This document shows, in pieces, positions 16,672 through 24,359 of a DNA stretch of 46,961 nucleotides. A model generated the notes under the pieces. It saw only the letters and a program-made list of their open reading frames with translations, was not told where the DNA came from and did not search any database. Location of the stretch: positions 1-46,961 of the forward strand of contig CALMES010000089.1 in assembly GCA_937863435.1 (NCBI GenBank). The letters run 5' to 3'. The position numbers were made by a program, and so were the translations under genes. This DNA comes from an uncultured Candidatus Peregrinibacteria bacterium (lineage in GTDB: Bacteria; Patescibacteriota; Gracilibacteria; Peribacterales; Peribacteraceae). Every line of letters begins with the position of its first letter. The first letter of the stretch is position 1.

Positions 16672-19533
16672 TCAAAATGACGAGACAACCAAACTAACAA
16701 GCTTTCCTTTCACGTAGATCTCTTTCTTGAGGGGCTTGCCTTCCAGATATTTTTGGACGTTTTCCTGCGCTTTTGCCAAAGCCAGAACTTCTTCCTGAGA
16801 AATGTCTGGTGCAACAGAAAGGCTCGCACGCACTTTACCGTTGATTTGCACCACGACGGTAATGGTATCGGTTACCAGTATTGCCGGATCGTAACTTGGC
16901 CATTTTTGATCGATGACAAAGCCGGTTGATTTGGTGAGAGACCACAATTCTTCCGCCAAATGCGGCGCAAGCGGGCCCAGTAATAACGCAATTGTTTTGG
17001 CGGATTCGACGGAAAGAGACGGCTGCTTTTCGATCAGATTGAGGAGTTCCATCATACTGCTAATCGCAGTATTAAACTGCAAATTACCAATATGCTCAGT
17101 CACTTTTTTGATCGTTTCATGCAGCTTTGCCATAACAGCTTTATCGTCTATTGCCTTTGCATCCATTTTTTCCGCAAACAAACGATACATCCTGGTTACA
17201 AATCGATCGATTCCTTTGATCCCCAAATCATTCCAATCACCGCCCTGGGTAAACGGACCCATGAACATGAGGAACATGCGGAAGACATCGGAGCCGTATT
17301 CGTCTACAAACGCGTCGGGGCTCACCACATTGCCCTTACTCTTGCTCATTTTGGCACCTTTGTTGGTGATGAGACCCTGATGCACCAAGCGCTGAAATGG
17401 CTCGTCGTGTGACACAAAGCCAAAATCCTTGAGCGCCATCATCACGAAGCGGGCGTAAATCAAATGCATGGTGGCATGCTCCGGGCCACCTATGTACATG
17501 TCGACAGGCATCCACTTTTCTTCGAGTTGTTTGTCTACAAATTCAGTTGCGTGACCTTCCATGAGGTAGCGCAAATAATAGAACGACGAACAGACGAACG
17601 TATCCATCGTATCGAATTCCGGACGCCAGCCTTTACCAAAAATATTTTCAGTACGTTCGATGAACTCCTTGGAATACGTGAGCGGCGATTTGCCGGTCGG
17701 CTTGAATTCGACGTCCGTCGGCAGGAGCCACGGCAAATGCTTTTCGGGGATGGGATGCGCGTTGCCCTCTGGATCGTACACAATTGGAATCGGCGCTCCC
17801 CAGTAACGCTGGCGCGACACAAGCCAGTCGCGCAGACGATAGTTGATGATCGATTTCGCTTGCATGGATTTAGCTAGATCATCAGTAATATTTTTGCGTG
17901 CTTCTTGAGATGTCTGACCGGAATATGTACCTGAATCAAATAAAATCCCGTCATCCGAGAAACATTCTTCCAAATTTTTTACCTTCTTTTCATCGCCATC
18001 AACAGGACGAATGGTTGTTTTCAGTGGAATCGCATATTTTTTAGCGAATACAAAATCACGTTCATCATGAGCGTCTCCAAACACGGCTCCATGGCCATAT
18101 GTCGCAATAACGAAGTCTGCAATCCAAACCGGTATTTTTTCGTTATTGACCGGATTAATCGCATAGCTTCCAGTAAAAACGCCTGTCTTATCTTTCTCCA
18201 GATCGGTTCGCTGCATCATTGTTTTCTTGGCAGTCAGTTTCTTGTATTCATCTATAGCCTTTGTCTGCCCCTTTGTCGTGAGAGCATCGACGAGTGGATG
18301 TTCTGGTGCCAAAACCAAAAAAGCGGCGCTGAATAATGTATCAATGCGAGTGGTAAAGACAGTGATCGACAAAGGAAGCTTTGAAAGGATTCTATCAGCA
18401 GAATCTAAACCTGCTTCACTGGGATTATTTTGAATGTATTGAAGAGTATTTTGAAATTGTTCAACCGAATCAATATTTTCATGATGGCATCCCTCTCCCC
18501 ATAAATGAATATCATCTTCAAAATCCTTTAAATACTCGTGAGCACTTGCACCTTTTAATTTTTTCACAACATCCGCAGCGAGATCTCTATTACGATCAAA
18601 GCTAACGAGTAAATGAATATGCTCTGGCATCGCTGCAGCTTCGTGGATAATGATTTTATGTCTTTGTGCAACATCATAAATTATCCTTAATATTTTTGAG
18701 GCATTTTTTTCTTCTTCAAATGAGGATGATCTTTTATAAGGAGAAAATGTGAGATGAACTGTTCGCTGGTTTTCTGCTACATCCGGTAGCCGGCGGTTTA
18801 AACCGCCGGCTACCTGCATGTCTGCTACAGTAAAATTTATCTCAGATCCCTCACTGCGCCCAATCCAATTTTTCTGCATCAACTTGGTCTTTTCCGGCCA
18901 ATTGAGGCTGTCTAAGCCATCGAGCATTTTCTGCGCGTACTTGGTTATCTGCCAGAACCACTGCTTGAGCGCTTTCTGCTCGACTTCTGTTCCACAGCGT
19001 TCGCACTTGCCTTCGACTACCTGCTCATTTGCCAAGACTGTCTGGCACGACGAACAGTAGTTCACATTCCCCTCTTTCTGGTACGCCAGTTTATTTTTGT
19101 GCATCTGCAGGAAGAGCCATTGCGTCCAGCGGTAATATTCCGGCTGGCTGGTATTCACCATTTTGTCCCAGTCGTACATGGTGCCGATGCGCTTGAGCTG
19201 CGTGATCATCGTCTGGACATTGGCTTTGATGGACTGATTGGGGTGAACGCCAGTCTTGATAGCGTAGTTTTCGGCAGGAAGACCGAATGCGTCGAAACCC
19301 ATGGGCGCAAAGACATCTTTTCCCTGCATGCGCATGAAACGAGCCAGGCTATCGGCAGGCGCAAAGTTATACCAGTGTCCTATGTGCAGCTTGTCCCCGC
19401 TTGGATACGGAAACATCACCATGGAATAATAGGGATTTTTGGCTGCATTGAGATCGATAGTATAGGCTTTCGCCTCCTCCCACTTCTTCTGCCACTTGGC
19501 TTCAGTAGCCTTTGGATCGTAGATTGTAGACAT
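16672..19533 (-). CDS. leuS: Leucyl-tRNA synthetase with inserted HUH transposase domain
   Basis: Class I synthetase that charges tRNA-Leu. Seen in order: the HIGH motif at 50-53, a zinc-binding knuckle (Cys160, 163, 177, 180), IGRSEGSEINF leading into the CP1 editing domain, the editing threonine-rich motif TTRIDTLF (~394-401) and DERDF (~490), GGPEHATMHL, the KMSKS loop (728-732) and a C-terminal anticodon/tRNA-binding part. Residues ~238-386 are foreign. They form an IS200/RAYT-type Y1 transposase domain with the HUH motif His305-Ile-His307 in MPEHIHLLV and the candidate nucleophile Tyr366 in YIQNNP. Without it the enzyme is ~800 residues, normal for bacterial LeuRS. The reading frame is intact on both sides and all synthetase motifs are present, so the fusion is probably translated and functional. 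Confidence 0.95.
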   Translation of the reverse strand: MSTIYDPKATEAKWQKKWEEAKAYTIDLNAAKNPYYSMVMFPYPSGDKLHIGHWYNFAPADSLARFMRMQGKDVFAPMGFDAFGLPAENYAIKTGVHPNQSIKANVQTMITQLKRIGTMYDWDKMVNTSQPEYYRWTQWLFLQMHKNKLAYQKEGNVNYCSSCQTVLANEQVVEGKCERCGTEVEQKALKQWFWQITKYAQKMLDGLDSLNWPEKTKLMQKNWIGRSEGSEINFTVADMQVAGGLNRRLPDVAENQRTVHLTFSPYKRSSSFEEEKNASKILRIIYDVAQRHKIIIHEAAAMPEHIHLLVSFDRNRDLAADVVKKLKGASAHEYLKDFEDDIHLWGEGCHHENIDSVEQFQNTLQYIQNNPSEAGLDSADRILSKLPLSITVFTTRIDTLFSAAFLVLAPEHPLVDALTTKGQTKAIDEYKKLTAKKTMMQRTDLEKDKTGVFTGSYAINPVNNEKIPVWIADFVIATYGHGAVFGDAHDERDFVFAKKYAIPLKTTIRPVDGDEKKVKNLEECFSDDGILFDSGTYSGQTSQEARKNITDDLAKSMQAKSIINYRLRDWLVSRQRYWGAPIPIVYDPEGNAHPIPEKHLPWLLPTDVEFKPTGKSPLTYSKEFIERTENIFGKGWRPEFDTMDTFVCSSFYYLRYLMEGHATEFVDKQLEEKWMPVDMYIGGPEHATMHLIYARFVMMALKDFGFVSHDEPFQRLVHQGLITNKGAKMSKSKGNVVSPDAFVDEYGSDVFRMFLMFMGPFTQGGDWNDLGIKGIDRFVTRMYRLFAEKMDAKAIDDKAVMAKLHETIKKVTEHIGNLQFNTAISSMMELLNLIEKQPSLSVESAKTIALLLGPLAPHLAEELWSLTKSTGFVIDQKWPSYDPAILVTDTITVVVQINGKVRASLSVAPDISQEEVLALAKAQENVQKYLEGKPLKKEIYVKGKLVSLVVSSF
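18385..18820 (-). mobile_element. In-frame Y1/RAYT-like transposase insertion in leuS
   Basis: About 145 codons (LeuRS residues ~238-386) resemble REP-associated tyrosine transposases and TnpA of IS200/IS605. The order is VHLTFSPYKR (first strand), a helix, MPEHIHLLVSF carrying the HUH metal-binding pair, a VVKKLKGASAHEYL helix, IHLWGEG, and QYIQNNPSEAG with the catalytic-type Tyr. All core residues appear intact. The element lies exactly in the linker into the CP1 editing domain. Its DNA is more AT-rich than the rest of leuS. A 30-bp palindrome lies at its upstream edge and a short hairpin (gattct-atcagc-agaatc, 18388-18405) at its downstream edge. It could be a captured element that still nicks DNA, or a domesticated domain. 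Confidence 0.85.
18785..18814. repeat. 30-bp perfect palindrome, REP-like, at the transposase insertion edge
   Basis: The half-site ggtagccggcggttt is followed directly by its exact reverse complement. It resembles the GC-rich REP palindromes recognised by RAYT transposases. It is translated as LeuRS residues 240-250 (Q-V-A-G-G-L-N-R-R-L-P). I found no second copy elsewhere in this window. Confidence 0.9.
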
Positions 19534-19626
19534 GCAAGTATGGTAGCGCTTTCGCTGATGCGAGAAAATAGTAGATAGAGGTATTCCATCTTGTCTCTAC
19601 ATCGCATAGGAATGCGGCTAAAAGCC

Positions 19627-19635
19627 TGCTACACT
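19627..19635 (+). promoter_or_regulatory. Extended -10 promoter of der
   Basis: TGCTACACT followed after 8 nt by the ATG at 19644. It predicts a leaderless or nearly leaderless message. The leuS and der starts are divergent. On the minus strand a weaker CGCTACCAT sits 6 nt before the leuS ATG. Confidence 0.55.
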
Positions 19636-19643
19636 GCCGTGCC

Positions 19644-21026
19644 ATGTCCAAGCTCCCTACTGTCGCTATTATCGGCAAGCCGAATACAGGCAAATCGACG
19701 CTGTTTAACCGCTTCATCGGCCAGCGAAAGGCAATCGAGAGCGATATTGCCGGCACCACGCGTGATCATATCTCCCACAAGGTCGAGACCGATCAGGTGG
19801 ACTATATCTTGCTGGACACAGGCGGAATGGGTACGGGCACCGACGATAAGGAGTTTGAAGAAGATGTGTACGAACAATCGCTCCTGGCATTGCAATTTGC
19901 CGACGTGATTGTTTTACTGATGAACGGCAACAGTGAAATGACAACAGATGACCACCGGATCATTGACGTGCTGCGCAAGCGTAAGCGCAGGCACGTGCCG
20001 ATTATTCTGGTACTCTCGAAGATGGATAACCCGCGTGAAGCGCAGGATGCCAAAAACCCGTACTACGCACTGGGCTTAACTGATGACATTATCGCGCTCA
20101 GTTCGTTCCACCGCATGGGTTTTGGTGAATTGCAGAAGTCGATTGAAGACAAATTGCTCGCACTGCACTTTGCCAAAGAAGAGAAGCCGACAGAGGAAGA
20201 GAAGAAAGCGCCGCGTATTGCCATTATCGGCAAGCCGAATGTGGGGAAAAGCTCGCTCATCAACGCCATGATGGCCGATCCACAGCGCGAGAAGTCGCCG
20301 CTGCTGGTTTCCGATATTGCCGGGACCACGCGCGATGCAACCGATACCCCTATTACCTACGAAGGTCGTCCGTACGTGCTTGTGGATACTGCCGGTATCC
20401 GTCGTCAGTCGAAAACCGAAAAAGAAGTGGAGCGCTTTGCCATGATGCGCACGATTACCGCTCTTGAGAATTCCGACATTGCTGTCTTGGTATTGGACGC
20501 AACAGAAAACATGAGCCAGCAGGACAAGCGTATTGCCAGCTTGTGTGTGGATAGCGGCAAGGGGTTCATCATTCTGTTGAATAAAATCGATCTGCTGAAT
20601 ACCGAAAAGAAGAAGGAGAAAATCGACGAGGTGGAGTTCGCCCTGCGTTTCTGCAAGTTCGGCAAAATTCTGCCGGTCTCGGCCAAAACGCGTGTGGGTA
20701 TCGTCAAACTGTTCGATACGGTGGACGCGGTGCAGCGCAACCTTGTGCGCCATATTCCCATGCGCGAACTCAAGCGCTGGCTCGACCGTGTTGTGTATGG
20801 TCAGCCGCTCGGAGAAATTTCACGCTGCAAGTACATCACGCAGGCCAACGAGGTGCCGCCGACATTTGTCCTGTTCGTCAAAAATCCGAAGAATGTCGGA
20901 GTGACTCAGCTACGATTTTTGGATAACCGCATCCGCGAAACATTCGGCTTCGAAGGTGCGCCGATCCGCTGGATCACCAAAACGACCGAGAATGAGGATA
21001 GGAAAAAGAAACGGAAGATTAAGTAA
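19644..21026 (+). CDS. der: Ribosome-assembly GTPase Der (EngA)
   Basis: Tandem-GTPase protein needed for maturation of the large ribosomal subunit. The first G domain has GKPNTGKST (G1), DTGG (G3) and a SKMD in place of the usual NKxD (G4). The second has GKPNVGKSS, DTAG and NKID. The C-terminal KH-like domain follows (RELKRWLDRVV to the end), finishing in a basic KKKRKIK tail. The 460 residues are normal for the family. The start at 19644 is the family start (SKLPTVAIIGKPN). It is transcribed divergently from leuS and convergently with the LOG-family gene, and ends before a palindrome followed by a T-rich stretch. Confidence 0.96.
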   Translation: MSKLPTVAIIGKPNTGKSTLFNRFIGQRKAIESDIAGTTRDHISHKVETDQVDYILLDTGGMGTGTDDKEFEEDVYEQSLLALQFADVIVLLMNGNSEMTTDDHRIIDVLRKRKRRHVPIILVLSKMDNPREAQDAKNPYYALGLTDDIIALSSFHRMGFGELQKSIEDKLLALHFAKEEKPTEEEKKAPRIAIIGKPNVGKSSLINAMMADPQREKSPLLVSDIAGTTRDATDTPITYEGRPYVLVDTAGIRRQSKTEKEVERFAMMRTITALENSDIAVLVLDATENMSQQDKRIASLCVDSGKGFIILLNKIDLLNTEKKKEKIDEVEFALRFCKFGKILPVSAKTRVGIVKLFDTVDAVQRNLVRHIPMRELKRWLDRVVYGQPLGEISRCKYITQANEVPPTFVLFVKNPKNVGVTQLRFLDNRIRETFGFEGAPIRWITKTTENEDRKKKRKIK

Positions 21027-21061
21027 AGTATTATGAAGTATGTATCGTGAATGAGGAATTT

Positions 21062-21091
21062 CAATGATCAATTGATCATTGCGGCTTTTTC
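21062..21091 (+). terminator. Palindrome and T-stretch after der
   Basis: A perfect 20-bp palindrome (caatgatcaa and its reverse complement, 21062-21081) is followed by gcggcttttt. The stem is AT-rich, so this may be a weak intrinsic terminator or a protein-binding site. Confidence 0.45.
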
Positions 21092-21104
21092 TGTATAAAT
21101 AATC

Positions 21105-21159
21105 ATTCGTAATTCGTAATTCGTAATTCGTAATTCGTAATTCGTAATTCGTAATTCGT
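21105..21159. repeat. Tandem heptamer repeat (ATTCGTA) x 7.9
   Basis: Fifty-five bases of exact period-7 repeat between the convergent der and LOG-family genes, ending just before the stop of the latter. Similar AATTCGT-rich fragments occur in the rpsB leader (34528-34567) and after rpoD (about 1250-1262). Confidence 0.95.
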
Positions 21160-21161
21160 CC

Positions 21162-21776
21162 TCATCCTCTCAATCCCATTTCCTTCTGATCCTTCACACG
21201 GCCGTCTTCGTGAATAGGCAGCGGGAACTGTTCGATGACGACTTCCAGTTTATCGAGGAGCTTTGATACGTCATCATCAAAGACCATATTCGGCGGCATC
21301 GTCCTGAAACATAGTTCTTCGACAATGTAGGGAATGGAGTTACTGATACCACCGGAATTCGTAATGATGCCGGCAGGACGACCTTCGTCGTACGCAATGG
21401 TGAATTCATTGAGCGTACCGATACCGCCACCGATGATGATAATGGCGTCGCTGGAGCGGATGTTGATGATGTCACGCTCCATAAAACCCATGCCGGTAAA
21501 CATGATGATGTCATGCTCGTGCGGCGACAGATATTCGTTGATATGCTCGTATTCGGAAAAGGCCGGAGAAATGCCGATAGTCATGCCTCCCGCTTCTTTG
21601 GCGGCGAGCATCGCATCGTTCGGCAGGCCCGGACACGCGCCGTTAATGAGAATATGGCCGCGCCTTGCGATTTCACGCCCCAGCTCGCGCGCTTTGTCGC
21701 GTGCAATGGGGTTTTCAATCTGCGGACCGCTGGCCGATCCCATAACGCCGAATTTCAGTCTGTGCTTGTGTTTCAT
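21162..21776 (-). CDS. LOG-family (SLOG superfamily) nucleotide-binding protein
   Basis: A 204-residue Rossmann-type protein of the family that includes cytokinin-activating LOG phosphoribohydrolases and molybdenum-cofactor-carrier-like proteins. It starts with the FGVMGSASG strand-loop. It has ARRGHILINGACPGLPNDAM, which binds phosphate in this family, and GGGIGTLNEF, equivalent to the PGGxGTxxE signature with its catalytic-type Glu. The substrate cannot be told from sequence. It could hydrolyse a nucleoside monophosphate or act as a nucleotide sensor. The start at 21776 is supported by an extended -10 box 9 nt upstream. Confidence 0.8.
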   Translation of the reverse strand: MKHKHRLKFGVMGSASGPQIENPIARDKARELGREIARRGHILINGACPGLPNDAMLAAKEAGGMTIGISPAFSEYEHINEYLSPHEHDIIMFTGMGFMERDIINIRSSDAIIIIGGGIGTLNEFTIAYDEGRPAGIITNSGGISNSIPYIVEELCFRTMPPNMVFDDDVSKLLDKLEVVIEQFPLPIHEDGRVKDQKEMGLRG

Positions 21777-21785
21777 AGTTACGAG

Positions 21786-21794
21786 AGAATATCA
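21786..21794 (-). promoter_or_regulatory. Extended -10 promoter of the LOG-family gene
   Basis: Minus strand TGATATTCT, 9 nt before the ATG at 21776, matching the TGnTAnnnT pattern. It lies between the LOG-family start and the stop of the next gene upstream. Confidence 0.45.
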
Positions 21795-21806
21795 TGCGTA
21801 TTTGTT

Positions 21807-22415
21807 TTACGCATTCGAAAGCGACGGGGAAACAACCTCTGATTCACATAGAGATTTAAGTGGGAGAGCAATATCGGAAGCAATCGATTCACACTTTTCT
21901 TTGGCATGTGTGGCGCGTGCCAGACAGTACGCCATAAAGTCAGCGGCGGATGGTGTTTTAAGAGTTTTACCACCCACTATGCGCTCTTCCAGCACTGTAA
22001 TTGCAATTGACTTACACGATTCCGGATCGGATTTGATGGCTGCAAACTGGGCAATCTCAAACTGCTTGCGGATGTCCGGCTGGACTTCCACTTTCACAAT
22101 ATCACGCCAGCTTTTTGCATTTTTGAGCGCCTCGAGTGCGGTGGCGCTATACGTTGTTGCCAGGCTCTGGGCATCCTCCAGTTTTTTTACTGCGTAATCG
22201 ATGGGCGCGTTTCCGGCGATTGCCTGATTGGTGACGTCCGATACCCATGCTTCTATCAAAAAAGCCGTATTTTCCCAGTTTTTCACAATGGCATCAGTTG
22301 TAGAAGCTGGTGTTCGGATCTGATCCGCATACACTTTAAAATCACCAGTGGTTGGCGGCACAAAGGCCAGGGCCAGAAAGGCAAATACAGAAGACGAAAT
22401 ATAGAGTGTTCGCAT
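21807..22415 (-). CDS. Secreted alpha-helical protein of unknown function
   Basis: A 202-residue protein I do not recognise. It has an N-terminal signal peptide or anchor (RTLYISSSVFAFLALAF), then a mostly helical body with three Cys in the last third (SCKS, AYCLARA, KCES) and a further Cys near the C-terminus. These could form disulfides outside the cell. I chose the ATG at 22415. A TTG at 22418 is possible but lies closer to the -10 box. The gene is divergent from the hypothetical gene at 22498, and its promoter is 6 nt upstream. Confidence 0.7.
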   Translation of the reverse strand: MRTLYISSSVFAFLALAFVPPTTGDFKVYADQIRTPASTTDAIVKNWENTAFLIEAWVSDVTNQAIAGNAPIDYAVKKLEDAQSLATTYSATALEALKNAKSWRDIVKVEVQPDIRKQFEIAQFAAIKSDPESCKSIAITVLEERIVGGKTLKTPSAADFMAYCLARATHAKEKCESIASDIALPLKSLCESEVVSPSLSNA

Positions 22416-22421
22416 CAAGTT

Positions 22422-22430
22422 AGTATACCA
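22422..22430 (-). promoter_or_regulatory. Extended -10 promoter of the secreted helical protein
   Basis: Minus strand TGGTATACT, 6 nt from the ATG at 22415. It predicts transcription starting at the start codon. Confidence 0.6.
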
Positions 22431-22442
22431 GAAATTCTTTGG

Positions 22443-22451
22443 TGCTACAAT
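22443..22451 (+). promoter_or_regulatory. Extended -10 promoter of the hypothetical gene at 22498
   Basis: Plus strand TGCTACAAT, 46 nt before the ATG at 22498. It lies back-to-back with the opposite promoter at 22422-22430, so the two genes share a compact divergent control region. Confidence 0.5.
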
Positions 22452-22497
22452 GCGACAGTTCCTTTACTATTGAATTTATTGCATAACGCAACTTAGC

Positions 22498-22890
22498 ATG
22501 AGTGTCTTGCTGTCAGAGCCAAAAAAAGCCTCTATTCAGCCAACATTAGAGGCAAAAAGCGGACTTTTCCATAAGGTTTCTCATTATTTACAGCAATCAG
22601 GCTTTTCTAACAGAGGAACGTTGGCAGAAGGACGACGCCACCCGCGCATTGCATTTGAACATAAAAATTTACCAATCAGAATTTTGGTCAGCGATACTGA
22701 AGAAGATGCATCATTTGTCTTTGCCTCCATTCAATTTAAAGGTAAAGAACTGTGCGGGCTCCGGATATCATCAGATCAATTTGTCTTATCGCTGGATTCT
22801 CTTTTGGAATGGGGGCTTAAAATCAAGATTTCCGAATTAGCCAATACTACAACCGGAGAAATAGTCAAAATGATGCGTGCCCGCAAATAA
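22498..22890 (+). CDS. Hypothetical protein, 130 residues
   Basis: I do not recognise this protein. It has no signal peptide or membrane segment. An N-terminal polar part precedes a compact region of about 85 residues with alternating strands (IRILVSDTEEDASFVFASI) and a C-terminal helix ending in MMRARK, so it is probably a small cytoplasmic protein. It is convergent with mltG, the stops being 8 nt apart. A RRHPRIAFEH stretch is faintly reminiscent of PilZ-type RxxxR openings, but the later PilZ motif is not evident, so I do not assign it. Confidence 0.65.
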   Translation: MSVLLSEPKKASIQPTLEAKSGLFHKVSHYLQQSGFSNRGTLAEGRRHPRIAFEHKNLPIRILVSDTEEDASFVFASIQFKGKELCGLRISSDQFVLSLDSLLEWGLKIKISELANTTTGEIVKMMRARK

Positions 22891-22898
22891 AAATCGTA

Positions 22899-23912
22899 TT
22901 ATCGCAAATACCTCTGCCTGTTTTCATTATGCTCGTCGTTCGTGCGGGCGTAGTGAATCCTTCCCTGCGAGTCGTGCAAGTAATACCAGTACTCGCTGCT
23001 TTCAGGGTGAAGTGCAGCCAGGATGGATGCTTCGCCAGGGTTGGCGATTGGGGTTGGCGGCAGGCCGACAGATTTGCGCGTATTGTAGGGCGAGTCGGTG
23101 TCCAGATCTTTGGCTGTGATGGCGGATGTCGGCTTATGGAGAAAATAGCGGACCGTTGCGTCCACGCCGAGCAGCTGACGCTCGTTGTAACGCTTCCACA
23201 GAATGCCCGAGACCACCGCTCGTTCGTCCTGATGTCTCGTCTCCTTCTCGATGAGCGACGCCATAGTGATTATTTTCGCAAATGGCTGCGGATTTTCCTG
23301 TATATCACGGGCATACGCCTTCGCCACGCGCGCGTCGAATTCCTGAAGCATACGCTCAATCAGTTTCTTGGGATCGTAACCGCCCTTGGAAACGAAGTAG
23401 GTATCGGGAAACAGGTACCCTTCTACTTTCGAGCCGATTCCGTTTTGCCTAGTCCCGCTATTTTTCTGCGGTACAAATGCAAATGCCGAAAAATCGCAAT
23501 CGAACGCACACGCGATAAAATCCCCCGGCTCACCCAGGCCTTTTTCCGCCAGCAGATCATCAATATCGGCAACCGTTCTGTCTTCGGGAATGGTAATGGC
23601 AATATCGTCGGTTTTGCCGGTTGTAAGCGCGGTAAGGATATCCTCCGCCGACTGGTTCGGCTTCAGTTCGTACACGCCTGCCTGCAGCTTCGTCTGCAGC
23701 TTGCGAAAGCCGACATACCACGTAAACGCACTCGCGGAGCGAATGAGGTGTTGATCAGCGAGAGTGCGTGCTATGCCGGCAACAGACGTTCCTTTTTGAA
23801 TGGTCACAATGACGGATGCCGAGTCTTTTGAAACTGGTTTCAGCGCCTGCCAGAACCAAACGCCACACGCAAGCACAAGGAACCCGGCCAGAAGAAGCAG
23901 TCGTTTGATCAT
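22899..23912 (-). CDS. mltG: Endolytic murein transglycosylase MltG (YceG)
   Basis: Membrane-anchored lytic transglycosylase that cuts nascent peptidoglycan strands and sets their length. It has an N-terminal transmembrane segment (KRLLLLAGFLVLACGVWFW), a LysM-like N-terminal domain (IQKGTSVAGIARTLADQ), then the YceG catalytic domain with ASLIEKET containing the catalytic Glu. This is followed by the family motifs LGVDATVRY, SPYNTRKSVGLPPTPIANPG and a closing EHNENRQRY. At 337 residues it has normal length. It begins 12 nt after ybaB on the same strand, so the two probably form an operon. It indicates a normal peptidoglycan wall. Confidence 0.93.
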   Translation of the reverse strand: MIKRLLLLAGFLVLACGVWFWQALKPVSKDSASVIVTIQKGTSVAGIARTLADQHLIRSASAFTWYVGFRKLQTKLQAGVYELKPNQSAEDILTALTTGKTDDIAITIPEDRTVADIDDLLAEKGLGEPGDFIACAFDCDFSAFAFVPQKNSGTRQNGIGSKVEGYLFPDTYFVSKGGYDPKKLIERMLQEFDARVAKAYARDIQENPQPFAKIITMASLIEKETRHQDERAVVSGILWKRYNERQLLGVDATVRYFLHKPTSAITAKDLDTDSPYNTRKSVGLPPTPIANPGEASILAALHPESSEYWYYLHDSQGRIHYARTNDEHNENRQRYLR

Positions 23913-23924
23913 AGAGAAGAGAAA

Positions 23925-24227
23925 TTATGCAGCTTTCTGCTCCGGTCCGCCGAGTCCCATTTCGCCCATAATACCCTTCATTTTTTCTGCGGAAACAATC
24001 TGCGCTTTCTTCAGGGCACGATTGAGAGCGTCCGTCATACGAACGGCGATTTGCTCGCGCGGAACATCGTCGGCAATGGCAATGCTGATGATTTCCTGTT
24101 CCGCCGAGACGATGACTTTCACGCCCGACGCTTCGGCTTCGACATGGATGTTTTTAAGCTGGTTTTTGATCTGTTTCGCCTGCTTCTGCAGACGGTACAT
24201 ATCGCGCATTTGAGAGAAGGATGACAT
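23925..24227 (-). CDS. ybaB: YbaB/EbfC family nucleoid-associated protein
   Basis: A 100-residue small DNA-binding protein that forms dimers with two coiled arms. The N-terminal helix contains MRDMYRLQKQAKQIKNQL. The core has the family pattern of a strand pair (VEAEASGVKVIVSAEQEI) and a C-terminal helix (MTDALNRALKKAQ). I chose the ATG at 24227 (SSFSQMRDM) rather than an upstream start at 24254. It matches the family length and has an extended -10 6 nt upstream. In many bacteria ybaB lies with recR; here it precedes mltG. Confidence 0.88.
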   Translation of the reverse strand: MSSFSQMRDMYRLQKQAKQIKNQLKNIHVEAEASGVKVIVSAEQEIISIAIADDVPREQIAVRMTDALNRALKKAQIVSAEKMKGIMGEMGLGGPEQKAA

Positions 24228-24233
24228 ATATGC

Positions 24234-24242
24234 ATCGTAGCA
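24234..24242 (-). promoter_or_regulatory. Extended -10 promoter of ybaB-mltG
   Basis: Minus strand TGCTACGAT, 6 nt before the ybaB ATG at 24227. It supports the shorter start and a leaderless message. Confidence 0.5.
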
Positions 24243-24340
24243 AAAAAACCGCAAAATAACATCATTTATATTTAACTGATTGGTTTGTTGTAATATTTCA
24301 GTCTTCGAACACGCTTTGAGTTGTGTACGTACATTACCTC

Positions 24341-24346
24341 TATATT
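24341..24346 (+). promoter_or_regulatory. Possible -10 of the S-layer-like gene
   Basis: TATATT 13 nt before the ATG at 24360, in an AT-rich run. No convincing -35 is present. Its position argues against the in-frame start at 24321. Confidence 0.35.
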
Positions 24347-24359
24347 TTACTTTTTTTCT

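Noticed and set aside
18376..18822. An intein in leuS
   Set aside because: There is no Cys/Ser at the start, no HN at the end and no splicing blocks. The HUH and YIxNNP motifs fit a transposase domain instead.
21105..21159. A CRISPR array or replication iterons
   Set aside because: The unit is only 7 bp with no spacers. There is no dnaA gene or DnaA-box cluster nearby, so it is a simple tandem repeat.
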